A stretch of DNA of 64,000 bases from Tieghemostelium lacteum (taxonomy: Eukaryota > Evosea > Eumycetozoa > Dictyosteliales > Raperosteliaceae), in contig LODT01000020.1 in the NCBI GenBank assembly GCA_001606155.1, forward strand, positions 124,001 to 188,000, given 5' to 3'. This document shows, in pieces, positions 1-9,609 of the stretch; the stretch's first letter is position 1; every line of letters starts with the position of its first letter. The notes beneath the pieces were generated by a model. It ran no database searches, was not told where the DNA came from, and saw only the letters and a program-made list of their open reading frames with translations. The position numbers and the translations under genes were made by a program.

Positions 1-2
1 TA

Positions 3-116
3 GCAAATACGGCAGTTACTTTTTCCACTTGGATTGATTTTAATAATGATGGTGTTCAAGATTTAATTATATATTTTAATAATCTTAAGAATTATATTTT
101 ATTTGGTGAAATATAA
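3..116 (+). CDS. 3' end of an FG-GAP/VCBS-repeat protein (partial)
   Basis: Only the last 37 codons and the TAA stop (114-116) lie in the window. The tail contains DFNNDGVQDLI, the calcium-binding DxDxDG-type loop of FG-GAP/VCBS blades found in integrin-alpha-like beta-propellers, then a short NYILFGEI ending. The rest of the gene is upstream. The frame is supported by the motif and by stops in the other two frames. It is probably a secreted or membrane-anchored propeller protein, but the family cannot be fixed from this fragment. Confidence 0.6.
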   Translation, partial: ANTAVTFSTWIDFNNDGVQDLIIYFNNLKNYILFGEI

Positions 117-197
117 AAAAAAACAAAAGGAACTTCAAGTTTCTATGAGATTTTCTAATTAACAGGTCAATATCTCAAGTTCTTTACTTTATTTTAT

Positions 198-1108
198 TTA
201 TAAAATGCCTTCTACATCCTTCCAAATGTCATGAGTTTTCACCTTATTTGAAAGTGAATATGTCAGTGAAATTTGGTGCGGTAACATTAAGGAGTGTTCA
301 TTAACAGATTGGTAATAGTTTTTAAATCGATTTGACACTTGATGAATAAAATCAGCATCGGCAAAATAATTGGTGAGAAATTGAAAGCTCTCAAATGGAT
401 ATTCTCTATTGAATAGAATGTAAAAGAAAAACATATTTTCAACTATTGGAGTTCTACATAGTTTCTCTTGTTGTAAAACTAAATTTGGAATTTTAGTGTT
501 TAAAATGGATTCAACTAAATCTTCATAGGTTTTAATATAAAAATCCAACGCATGGACTTTGGTTAAAATTTTGTTATCAATTTGTAACAAACCACTTAGG
601 AGTCCCATTAACCTTGTATCACTGTATACCATTAGATATAGATGTACACAATTACTGTTATCAAACTCCATTCCATCATCAGCCATTAACAATTTTATAA
701 CTTTGTACTTTAGAACTGTCAATAGATGTAACATATCCACAAGAACTCATGTCTCAGTAACATATTTTGCGTGTAAACGGACACACCAAGAGTTGTTAAA
801 CCTGTAAAATGACTTTTAATCAAATTAAAATCTAAAAATGGCTCATCTGAACTTTCCGTAATATCATAGAGTTTCAAAGAAGATTTTCTATCCCAACACT
901 GCAAGATATCATATTTTAACTTCTTTAAAGTGATCATAGGTGCCAGGTGTACATTCTGAGATAGTGGTTGTTTTTGTGTAAAAATCAAATATAGATCTCT
1001 GGTTTGTTAGTTGATACAATAGATGCTATATCTTTACAATTCATTTCGTCTATAGATACTTTAAGACTATCAATGGTGTTTCTACCAAGTAATCCGCAGA
1101 TTGCGTCA
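198..1108 (-). pseudogene. Decayed F-box/LRR-family gene, 5' truncated
   Basis: Three coding blocks in different frames follow each other on the minus strand (about 1108-985, 988-740 and 740-198). Together they read as one leucine-rich protein of the type intact at 7543-9204: GLLGRNTIDSLKVS and FTGLTTLGVSVY look like its repeat units. The frame changes near 985 (after an in-frame TGA) and again near 745. Neither junction has a convincing short intron, so frameshifts are more likely. No F-box-like N-terminus remains; the 5' side ends at oligo-A tracts (1110-1160) beside an inverted-repeat element. An intact gene with unusual introns is possible but less likely. Confidence 0.55.
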
Positions 1109-1171
1109 CAAAAAAAAAAAAACATTTTGTGGGGGCTGCTTTAAAAAAAAAAAAAAAAAAAGTTAAAGATA

Positions 1172-1482
1172 AAGACAGAACTCGAGGGTTTTGAGAAATA
1201 AGTTCTTTTTAAATTGTTGTAAGGAGTTCTCGATAATTATCACATTTTATCTTATATTTATAAATCTCTAAAAATTATTAAATTTTAATTATGGTTTGAA
1301 ACCCAATATATTAAATTAAAAAATTTTAAGAAATTGAGAAAATAAATAAAAATTAACACCCATAAATATATTAAAATTACGCATTAAATTGTTTTTAGAA
1401 TGCACAGTTTTAAATATTTAACAAGAACTTCTTACAGCAATTTACAAAGAACTTATTTCTCAAAACCCTCGAGTTCTGTCTT
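1172..1482. mobile_element. 311-bp MITE-like element with ~60-bp terminal inverted repeats
   Basis: The left end (1172-1233) and the reverse complement of the right end (1421-1482) match over about 57-60 bases with three or four mismatches. Both ends begin AAGACAGAACTCGAGGG. The element is flanked by TA on both sides (1170-1171 and 1483-1484), as expected for a TA target-site duplication of Tc1/mariner-type elements. The interior is AT-rich with no coding capacity, so it would be non-autonomous. It sits between two broken genes. No second copy was noticed in this window. Confidence 0.7.
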
Positions 1483-1511
1483 TATTTTATAAAATAAAAT
1501 ACTTTTTAACC

Positions 1512-2027
1512 TTATTGATTGCAGGTATAGGAAACTGGTATTTTAGAATGTCCAATTGGTTGGATATTACATTGGTTAGTTGGATAGTAGCACCTTGTGT
1601 AGTTGAATAACCACTACATGTATTTTGTGGATAGTTATCATATTGAATAGCATCAGAGCCATTACAACTTGTATACTGATTAACAGTTACAGAATTTGGA
1701 AGTATTAATGCTTCTTTTGTACAATTAATATAGGAATAGCCACCACCACATTGGTTGAATGGAACAGTTACATTAGCGTAGAAATGTTGACATCCAGGAC
1801 CTTTGTAACCAAGGTAAACAACTTCTTTTTTAACGTAATCACAAACTGCAGTATATGTTCCAAAGTCACCTGAAAGGTAAGCACATATCAGATGGTGTAC
1901 CTTGAACCATAACAATTTCATTACCACAATCAGGAGTATCAATCAAATTAACATAATCACCTGATATAACAGTTAATTTTAAACAACTTACTAAAACAAT
2001 AAAAATCAAATAATTATTAATTTTCAT
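1512..2027 (-). pseudogene. Broken gene for a secreted Cys-rich protein
   Basis: A start at 2025-2027 opens a signal peptide (MKINNYLIFIVLVSCLKL) followed by DYVNLIDTPDC, closely matching the intact relative at 6344-7180. The frame shifts near 1875 and again near 1600. The final piece ends YTCNQ and TAA at 1512-1514. The middle retains CDYVKKEVVYLGY and the paired cysteines of the family. The low-complexity Ser/Gly linker of the intact relative is missing, as if deleted. The last ~60 bases closely match the remnant at 7312-7515. Confidence 0.7.
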
Positions 2028-2433
2028 ATTATATGTATACGAATATGTGGGTGTGGGAAGGGTTATGCAAAAATGGTTTTAACGATATTTTTTTTAATTT
2101 TTATATATATTCACATCTTGATATCATATCCCAAGATATTTTAATGATATTTATTTTTTAATCCAAAACTAAAGGTCATTTAGGTATCTTATTTGAAAAA
2201 AAGAAATCTCTTTCAAAAATTCTTTTTATTTATTATTATTTCAAATATGGATTTGGTATTCAATCTCGAGTTTTCAAAAAATAGTAAAGCTGAGGTAATC
2301 AATTAAAAAAATGTTGAGGGAATCAAAGTTATTTTTTAAATGTAATTACAAAGTTGCTGTGCATTTAGGATATTTCTTTAAAGTAAACAAGTTTTTTAAA
2401 AATTCTAATTTTTAGTATAGTTAGATAAAATAC
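2028..2433. other. Intergenic, divergent promoter region
   Basis: AT-rich sequence between the broken minus-strand gene and the first F-box/LRR gene. No coding signal was seen. The last ~60 bases (about 2375-2433) recur almost unchanged upstream of the next gene (about 4353-4411), including a run of T, a run of A and TTTTTAGTATAG. This could be a shared core promoter or simply part of the duplicated unit. Confidence 0.5.
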
Positions 2434-4164
2434 ATGTTACCTATTTATATTTTAATTAGTATTTTTGAATATGCTTGTAATAAAGTACAATCTTTTGATT
2501 TACAAGCTAAATTTATAAATACATTATCTTTAGTGAATAAAGAATTTAGAGATAGAATTGTGCCATCAGTAACAAATATAAAAGCATCTATAGATAATAA
2601 AAAATCTTTGAATTTATATAGCAAAGTTGCAAATAGGACTTCTAGGTTAACACTAAATTTGTACACTGAAGAGGGTGTTATGGATTTTATTCAACATAAA
2701 GATTCACTTTGCCAGTATATAACAGAAATATACACTTATCAAATTACATTATCTTCTAAATATAATAAGATATATAATGGAGTGTATAATAGATTGAGAT
2801 CAATACATATAATGGTTTCAGGGTATTATGGTGGTGAGGTAACAATACCTAATGATTTTCCATTGGTACAGTCTATTGAAAATGTTATTTGTACATTCAA
2901 CCAAATCATTCAACAAACTGATTTAGATAGTTATTTTGATAATCTATTATCAAAACTAACCAATTTAAGGGTGTTGACATTACAATTCTGTACTGAATCC
3001 AAAATGAAATTTGATTTCTCTTCACTGTTATCTTTATCTAAAACTTTAGAGGAATTGACATTGTACAGTGAATACAATAGTACTGATTGCTTTCAATTAT
3101 TTAAAAGCATGTCCAACTTAAAATCATTGTCTTTTACTGGTAATCTAATGGGTATTAGTGATTGGTCATTACCATTTCAATCACTGCTACTCAATAATCA
3201 AAATCTTGAAAATTTATATTTGTCACCATATAGTAAAGTCACTACACTATCCTATCCAATACTCGTTAGTTCTTTGAATTGTAATAATACCCTAAAAATA
3301 CTAAGTGCAAATGGGCTGATGATAGTAGATACTACATCAATACCAATAACCAATAACACCCTCATCAAAATACATATTCAACATGAAGATGTATATTGCG
3401 ATTGGTCTGTAAAATCTAATATCCAATACATTTCTATTCGCTATGATACTCAATCAGAGTTTAATCAATCAATTTCAAACTTTCACACCAATCTAACTGA
3501 TCTAGAACTCGTTAAAATTCACCCACCTGAATTGTTAACTGTTGTATCTACTGTACTAAAACTGAATATGGTAAACCTAACATCACTAACTGTAAAAAAG
3601 AATCTATCAACGGTACAATGGGAAGATGGTGGTAAAGCTTTGGTTGATGCACTTCTAGTAAATAGATATATTAAAGAATTAAAAGTAACTCTGGAAATTA
3701 CAGGTGAACAGTTATCTACACTATTAACAAACCATCATCCATCATTAACATCTCTATCTATACCCAGTTTCAAAGATTTTAGAAATTTCGAATCTGTAAT
3801 AGATACTTTGAAAATGAATAGATATCTAATTAAATTTATATTGATTGACAATTCACCCAAAAATCATACAATGCCACTACCAAAATATCTATTACTAATA
3901 CAATCATTAATTGAAACCAACTACATTCTCTCTTATATCTTTATCCAAGAACCCATTCCAATACCTAATATTGATATATTTGGAGATGAAGATGAAAACA
4001 ATTTGAATTCAGACCCCACCATATCCCATGAAATTACCCCACAACAACTTGAATCATTCTCCCAAACTCTAAAATCCCAATGTTATCATCTAAACACTTT
4101 AAATATCGCACAAAGACATAGTGAACTTAGAAAACTAATTCAACAGTATTGTATAGAAGTTTAA
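2434..4164 (+). CDS. F-box-like/leucine-rich repeat protein, copy 1
   Basis: Intronless gene for 576 aa. The N-terminus (LPIYILISIFEYA, then SLVNKEFRDRIVPSV about 35 residues on) has the spacing of a degenerate F-box: LP..IL..IF followed by a helix with a conserved 'NK.F' stretch. The rest is leucine/isoleucine-rich with irregular repeats such as LTNLRVLTLQF, LEELTLYSE and LKSLSFTGN, resembling the many dictyostelid F-box/FNIP/LRR genes. An acidic DEDENN stretch precedes the C-terminus. If the F-box is functional it would join an SCF ubiquitin ligase through Skp1 and recruit substrates with the repeats; this is inferred. The adjacent copy at 4412 is its tandem duplicate. Confidence 0.75.
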   Translation: MLPIYILISIFEYACNKVQSFDLQAKFINTLSLVNKEFRDRIVPSVTNIKASIDNKKSLNLYSKVANRTSRLTLNLYTEEGVMDFIQHKDSLCQYITEIYTYQITLSSKYNKIYNGVYNRLRSIHIMVSGYYGGEVTIPNDFPLVQSIENVICTFNQIIQQTDLDSYFDNLLSKLTNLRVLTLQFCTESKMKFDFSSLLSLSKTLEELTLYSEYNSTDCFQLFKSMSNLKSLSFTGNLMGISDWSLPFQSLLLNNQNLENLYLSPYSKVTTLSYPILVSSLNCNNTLKILSANGLMIVDTTSIPITNNTLIKIHIQHEDVYCDWSVKSNIQYISIRYDTQSEFNQSISNFHTNLTDLELVKIHPPELLTVVSTVLKLNMVNLTSLTVKKNLSTVQWEDGGKALVDALLVNRYIKELKVTLEITGEQLSTLLTNHHPSLTSLSIPSFKDFRNFESVIDTLKMNRYLIKFILIDNSPKNHTMPLPKYLLLIQSLIETNYILSYIFIQEPIPIPNIDIFGDEDENNLNSDPTISHEITPQQLESFSQTLKSQCYHLNTLNIAQRHSELRKLIQQYCIEV

Positions 4165-4411
4165 AGTTAATCACAATAAATACTTAAACTAAAGGTTTAT
4201 GAATCTTCTAAATTTTTATAAGAGTTTTCTCATCATGGTTCGAAAATATCTCTTAAAAATGTGTAGGTAATGAAAAATCAAAAAGAAAGCTTAAATAGAA
4301 TGATTTTCTTCACCCAATAAAGAAAAATAAAGTCATTGATTCATTCAAAATATTACTTTAAAATAAACAAGTTTTTTAAAAATCTAATTTTTAGTATAGT
4401 TTAGATAAAAG

Positions 4412-6169
4412 ATGTTACCTATTTATATTTTAATTAGTATTTTTAAATCTGCTTGTAATAAAGTACAATCTTTTGATTTACAAGTTAAATTTATAAATAC
4501 ATTATCTCTAGTGAATAAAGAATTTAGAGATAGAATTGTGCCATCAGTAACAAATATAAAAGCATCTATAAATTATAAAAAATCTTTGACTTTATATAGC
4601 AAAGTTGCAAATAGGACCTCTAGGCTAACACTTAATTTGTACACTGAAGAAGGTGTTATGGATTTTATTCAACATAAAGATTCACTTTGCCAGTATATAA
4701 CAGAAATATACACTTATCAAATTACATTATCTTCTAAATATAATAAGATATATAATGGAGTGTATAATAGATTGAAATCAATATATATAATGGTTTCAGG
4801 ATATTGTGGTGAGGCAAAAATACCTAATGATTTTCCATTGGTACAGTCTATTGAAAATGTAACTTGTACATTCAACCAAATCATTCAACAAACTGATTTA
4901 GATAGTTATTTTGATAATCTATTATCAAAACTAACCAATTTAAGGGTGTTGACATTACAATTCAGTACTGAATCCAAAATTAAATTTGATTTCTCTTCAC
5001 TGTTATCTTTATCTAAAACTTTAGAGGAATTGTCATTGTACAGTGAAATCAATAGTAATGATTGCATTCAATTATTTACAAGCATGTCCAACTTAAAATC
5101 ATTGTCTTTTACTGGTATTCTAATGGGTACTTATGATTGGTCACATCTATTTCAATCACTGTTACTCCATAACCAAAATCTTGAAAATTTATATTTGTCA
5201 ACATATAGTCTATTCGCTAAACTATCATATCCTATACTCGTTAGTTCTTTGAATTGTAATAAAACTCTAAAAATACTAAATACAAATGGACTGACGATTG
5301 TGGATACTACATCAATACCAATAACCAATAACACCCTCATCAAAATACATAATCAACTTGAAGAAAAAGTATATATTGATTGGTCTGTAAAATCTAATAT
5401 CCAATACATTTCCATTCCTCATAATTATACTCATCCAGAGTTTATTCAATCAATTTCAAACTTTCACACCAATCTAACTGATCTGGAAATCATTAAAATT
5501 CACCCACCTGAATTGTTAACTGTTGTATCTACTGTACTAAAACTGAATATGGTAAACCTAACATCACTAACTGTAAAAAAGAATCTATCAACTGTACAAT
5601 GGGAAGATGGTGGTAAAGCTTTGGTTGATGCACTTCTAGTAAATAGATATATTAAAGAACTAAAAGTAACTCTGGAAATTACAGGTGAACAGTTATCTAC
5701 ACTATTAACAAACCATCATCCATCATTAACATCTCTATCTATAACCAGTTTCAAAGATTTTAGAAATTTCGAATCTGTAATAGATGCTTTGAAAATGAAT
5801 AGATATCTAATTAAATTTATATTGATTGACAATCCATTTGACAATTCACCCAAGAATCATTTAATGAAACTACCAAAATATCTATCACTAATACAATCAT
5901 TAATTGAAACCAACTACATTCTCTCTTATATCTTTATCCAAGAACCCATTCCAAAAGCTGATATTGAAATATTTGGAGATGAAGATGAAAACAATTTGAA
6001 TTCAGACCCCACCATATCCCATGAAATTACCCCACAACAACTTGAATCGTTCTCCCAAACTCTAAAATCCCAATGTTATCATCTAAACACTTTAAATATC
6101 GCACAAAGACATAGTGAACTTAGAAAACTAATACAACAGTATTGTATAGAAGTTTATAGTGATTCATAA
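4412..6169 (+). CDS. F-box-like/leucine-rich repeat protein, copy 2
   Basis: Intronless gene for 585 aa, tandem paralogue of the gene at 2434. The first ~190 residues and the last ~250 are nearly the same in both, while the central repeats (about residues 200-350) differ more. Copy 2 carries small insertions: an extra block around DNPFDNSPKN, and a tail extended by YSDS because the stop has moved. The start is fixed by MLPIYILISIF and by the matching upstream sequence. Both copies look intact, so both may be expressed. Diversification in the presumed substrate-binding repeats would fit an expanding receptor-like ligase family. Confidence 0.75.
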   Translation: MLPIYILISIFKSACNKVQSFDLQVKFINTLSLVNKEFRDRIVPSVTNIKASINYKKSLTLYSKVANRTSRLTLNLYTEEGVMDFIQHKDSLCQYITEIYTYQITLSSKYNKIYNGVYNRLKSIYIMVSGYCGEAKIPNDFPLVQSIENVTCTFNQIIQQTDLDSYFDNLLSKLTNLRVLTLQFSTESKIKFDFSSLLSLSKTLEELSLYSEINSNDCIQLFTSMSNLKSLSFTGILMGTYDWSHLFQSLLLHNQNLENLYLSTYSLFAKLSYPILVSSLNCNKTLKILNTNGLTIVDTTSIPITNNTLIKIHNQLEEKVYIDWSVKSNIQYISIPHNYTHPEFIQSISNFHTNLTDLEIIKIHPPELLTVVSTVLKLNMVNLTSLTVKKNLSTVQWEDGGKALVDALLVNRYIKELKVTLEITGEQLSTLLTNHHPSLTSLSITSFKDFRNFESVIDALKMNRYLIKFILIDNPFDNSPKNHLMKLPKYLSLIQSLIETNYILSYIFIQEPIPKADIEIFGDEDENNLNSDPTISHEITPQQLESFSQTLKSQCYHLNTLNIAQRHSELRKLIQQYCIEVYSDS

Positions 6170-6343
6170 TAAATACTTAAACCAAAGTTTGCATTCTATA
6201 ATTTTCTAAGAGTTTTCTCATGGTGGGTTTTCACCAAAATATCTCATAAAAATCGCTAGGAATGAAAAATCATTCAGTTTAATCGTCGAAATCATAAAAA
6301 AAAACTCTTATTTGATTGTTATTTTGACAAGACAAGAGTAAAG

Positions 6344-7180
6344 ATGATGAAATTCAACAGTTTATTAGCATTAATTATTTTAGGATTTTCAATAGCCTCT
6401 GCTGACTATGTAAATTTAATTATTACACCAAATTGCGAAGAGAATGTATCTATGGTTCAAGGTATTCCAGAAGGTCAATGTATGGGTGAATATGAGGTAT
6501 TCTGTGACTATGCCAACAGCCAAGTTGTATTTGTACAATACTCTGAAAGTGAATGTAGAAAATTCATTGAAAATAAGACTATTCCATTTGAAAGCTGCAG
6601 TGTAACTTCTGAGGAATTCTTTAGTTACAGTTGTTCCCAATCACCAATTACTCAGTTACCAAATGGTGTTGCATCAGTTACTGTAACTGAATTTGACAGT
6701 TGTTCATCTAAAGCTGAAATGATCCAATATAACACCTATCCAGTTGACCAATGCTCAGGTTTTGAAGGAACATATTTCAATTTCACATGTAATGCTACTT
6801 CTGTAACTGAAGTCTCATACTCTTACAATAATCCAACTGGATCCACTTCCTCATCAGCTTCTTCCACAGGATCAAGTTTCACAGGTAGTGTCTCAGGTAC
6901 TGGTGCCACATCAGGTTTAACTGGTAGTTGGGGTGATGTTGAAATTAAACAAATTAAACCAGAACAATTTAGCAGTGGAATCAGTAGTAGCACAAGTCAA
7001 AGTGGTTACTCAATGTCTGGTGAATCTGGTAGTTCATTCTCAGGTAGCTCAATGTCAGGATCCTCTGGAAACACACTATCCTGTAATGCTTTCAGTTACC
7101 ACTCAACTAAAGTTTATCCAACCAATACCTGTATTAAAAAAGCTATTGGTGTTGCTTTATCTTTTAGTTGTAACCATTAA
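6344..7180 (+). CDS. Secreted Cys-rich protein with Ser/Gly-rich linker
   Basis: 278 aa, intronless. An N-terminal signal peptide (about residues 1-20, MMKFNSLLALIILGFSIASA) leads into DYVNLI. A Cys-rich region of about 150 residues carries several NxT/S sites. It is followed by a low-complexity linker of Ser, Gly and Thr (about 165-245), and a short C-terminal Cys module ending LSFSCNH. The layout suggests an extracellular or spore/stalk-matrix protein with two globular parts; no catalytic motif is visible. Either of two adjacent ATGs could start it. It is the only intact member here of a family with broken relatives at 1512-2027 and 7312-7515. I do not recognise the family by name. Confidence 0.75.
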   Translation: MMKFNSLLALIILGFSIASADYVNLIITPNCEENVSMVQGIPEGQCMGEYEVFCDYANSQVVFVQYSESECRKFIENKTIPFESCSVTSEEFFSYSCSQSPITQLPNGVASVTVTEFDSCSSKAEMIQYNTYPVDQCSGFEGTYFNFTCNATSVTEVSYSYNNPTGSTSSSASSTGSSFTGSVSGTGATSGLTGSWGDVEIKQIKPEQFSSGISSSTSQSGYSMSGESGSSFSGSSMSGSSGNTLSCNAFSYHSTKVYPTNTCIKKAIGVALSFSCNH

Positions 7181-7311
7181 ATAATAAAAAACGTTATATT
7201 GATTATTTTATAATTTAATTAAATTGAATCAATTTTTTTTTTTATGTTCATACTATATTCTAGAACTGTGGTTATATGATAAAAAAGAAAAAGGTCTTTA
7301 ATATATTTAGT

Positions 7312-7515
7312 TTATGGATTGCATGTATAGGAAATTGGTATTTTAGAATGTCCAATTGGTTGGATATTACATTGGTTTTGGTAGTAATAAGTGAATTGAA
7401 GGTCTGTGCAATGTGGAACTGATCCTGATGTTCCAGATTGTGCACCAGTGTTAAAAGCAGTTTGAGAACTACCATATTTATGTTTTGATCTTATAAAATA
7501 TCTAAAGGTTACACA
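7312..7515 (-). pseudogene. 3' remnant of a secreted Cys-rich protein gene
   Basis: The minus strand keeps an open stretch ending YYYQNQCNIQPIGHSKIP, then ISYTCNP and TAA at 7312-7314. The same C-terminal module ends the broken gene at 1512 (CNIQPIGHSKIPVSYTCNQ). Upstream is a short Ser/Gly/Gln piece like the family linker. The signal peptide and N-terminal domain are absent: an unrelated gene's 3' end lies 28 bp further on. This is a truncated copy. Confidence 0.6.
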
Positions 7516-7542
7516 TCACTTTTCCAAATTAATTACTATTTA

Positions 7543-9204
7543 TTATATGTAATATTTGCAAAATGTCATTCCATTACAGTATAGATTGGTTGGTAGAATT
7601 GGATTTGGTGTATTTCTGATATATGATTTTATATTATCTTCAAAACCATCCATTAGATGTATTTTCCTTTCAACGCAACTGAAACAAAAAGAGATTAATG
7701 ATTTGTTTTGGTTGAGAATCTTAAAAAAGATTTCTGAACATGGAAGACCAAGCTTCACATTCAGATTCAATTCCTGAATGGATGTGTTCTGACAAATTGC
7801 ATCAATTTCATTCTCATAAAGATGATTATCAGTAAATATTATATAGAGGCTGTGTATATTTAATGGTAACTTGTTAAGTAGGTATAATTGATCCCGTTCA
7901 TTTGTTGATGAAAATGAAAGTTCTATGAGAGATTCTGGAAATGAAGCAACCAGAATTTTTGTGTCACTTTCTTCAATATCCTCTACCTTTAGTTCTAATC
8001 TATCTAATTTCTTTAATTTTTGTAATGCCTGAATTATATTACTAAAATTTTCTTTTGTGATACCAGTTTCTAGTGATTTTAGATTTTCATAATGGAAATT
8101 GGATAGAGAAAAAATGTGGTCATACTGTATCCTTTGGATTCCAGATTTACAAATCCACTGATTTAGTACATCTTGTAGGGTGTATTCCTGAGGTGACTCA
8201 CCTGCGACTTGTAATTCCTCCAAATTGTTATTTAGAATTGAACAATTCATATTCGTTGGAACGGTACCAGTTGGACGAATACTCAGGAATGTTAGGGTTT
8301 TGTTTCTGTTCAATAGATTAGCAACTGATTGATAAGTCTCACCAAGAGAACCATACAAGTTTACAGATACCAGATTTTTATGTTCAATTAGTGCCTCTGA
8401 AATTATTGGTTCAGTTTGGGCGCCTGTAAGAGACAGATAAAGATGTTTCAATACTGGGTTATATTTGAGTAATTTTTCAATTTCAGATGGTTCCATATCA
8501 CCGCTTATATCAAATGTCTCTAGTGTCTCTGAAATTACTAGATCCATATGATTTGATATATTGTTGGGCGATATTAAGAGAGATGGTGTAAAAAATAGCT
8601 CTGTAATTTCATATTTTCTAATGATATCATGTAATTCACTATATGAAATCTCACTATTTTCAGATGGTGAATTTATATTCAAACACAATAACTTTTTAGA
8701 ATGTTTTGGTTTGTTGAAAAATCTGTGTTGTATCACTGACATTTCTTCAATTGTTTTCAATATAGTTTTGTGTGTTATTTTTTGTTCTTGTAATTGAATA
8801 AATATTGTATCAGTAGATAGTTCATCAAGATACATATTAATCTTTGGACATGAATTTTCATCTGTATAACCATTCCAGTAATTGATAATTGATTGAGTGT
8901 CTTGATGATCTATAAGTCTCAATTCAGAAATCATCTTGAACTGAATACCTCTCTTTAATAGATACTTTAGATATTGTACATCATTTATCTCTATAATATC
9001 TAGTGATTCACTACCACGGTAAGCTTTTTCGTTGTTGTATAATGACACCTCATCATATCGTAACTTTGTGACCAATGAAAACCATCCTTTACAAACTACA
9101 GAAAATTTACCAATAAACAGTCTATAAATATCTATAGAGGACACTGCAATAAAAGATTGTAAACAATATTGTAATATGTTATAAATGATATAATTTGGGA
9201 ACAT
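7543..9204 (-). CDS. F-box-like/leucine-rich repeat protein
   Basis: Intronless, 553 aa. The N-terminus (MFPNYIIYNILQYCLQSF, then GKFSVVCKGWFSLVT) has the F-box layout: P..I...IL..C followed by the V.K.W helix. From about residue 100 on, the protein is made of irregular leucine-rich units such as LIELSFSS and LNIHSLYIIF. It is related in design to the genes at 2434, 4412 and 43120 but is not a close copy. The likely role is a substrate adaptor of an SCF ubiquitin ligase, inferred from the layout. The first ATG, at 9202-9204, is used because the F-box begins right after it. Confidence 0.7.
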   Translation of the reverse strand: MFPNYIIYNILQYCLQSFIAVSSIDIYRLFIGKFSVVCKGWFSLVTKLRYDEVSLYNNEKAYRGSESLDIIEINDVQYLKYLLKRGIQFKMISELRLIDHQDTQSIINYWNGYTDENSCPKINMYLDELSTDTIFIQLQEQKITHKTILKTIEEMSVIQHRFFNKPKHSKKLLCLNINSPSENSEISYSELHDIIRKYEITELFFTPSLLISPNNISNHMDLVISETLETFDISGDMEPSEIEKLLKYNPVLKHLYLSLTGAQTEPIISEALIEHKNLVSVNLYGSLGETYQSVANLLNRNKTLTFLSIRPTGTVPTNMNCSILNNNLEELQVAGESPQEYTLQDVLNQWICKSGIQRIQYDHIFSLSNFHYENLKSLETGITKENFSNIIQALQKLKKLDRLELKVEDIEESDTKILVASFPESLIELSFSSTNERDQLYLLNKLPLNIHSLYIIFTDNHLYENEIDAICQNTSIQELNLNVKLGLPCSEIFFKILNQNKSLISFCFSCVERKIHLMDGFEDNIKSYIRNTPNPILPTNLYCNGMTFCKYYI

Positions 9205-9609
9205 TAAGATTTAGAACATAATAAAAAAAATAAAAATATAAAATTTAATTTATTCTAGACAAAATTTTATTCGTCTTTATATTTTAAATAAAAATGATGT
9301 AAAAAAATTATTTAAAAACTAAAAAGTGGATTAGATCTCAATGTATGTGATTTTGAATATCATCATCGAGAAGGTAATCGATACCATAGTACTGAGTGGT
9401 TTGTGGAGTAATTTCAGAAGGATAATATCCTCATTTTAAAGTGTAGTGTCATGAATAGTAAAATTTTAAGTTCTTTCAAATGAAAAACCCGGTTGTGTCT
9501 AATTCTTTTTTTTATAGATAATCTACAATACCATATTAAATATTGTAAAAAAAATGTGAATTTAGTTTTATTATTTTGCATTATTATTATTGATCTGTGT
9601 TTTTTTAAT
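9205..9609. other. Intergenic with a short coding relic
   Basis: Mostly AT-rich and unassigned. On the minus strand, about 9427-9338 reads GYYPSEITPQTTQYYGIDYL followed by an acidic tail and TGA at 9338-9340. That looks like a protein C-terminus and has more GC than its surroundings. I could not link it to a start, to an upstream exon or to a known family. It may be a terminal exon or a relic. Confidence 0.3.

Larger units (their letters stand above)
2370..6260 (+). repeat. Tandem duplication, two units of ~1.98 kb
   Basis: Each unit carries about 60 bp of upstream sequence, one F-box/LRR gene and about 100 bp downstream. Unit 1 is about 2370-4290 and unit 2 about 4345-6260. The match extends into both flanks: AATAAATACTTAAAC and AGAGTTTTCTCAT follow both stop codons. 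The copies are therefore a segmental duplication, not a retrocopy. Similarity is uneven along the unit (see findings). Confidence 0.85.
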
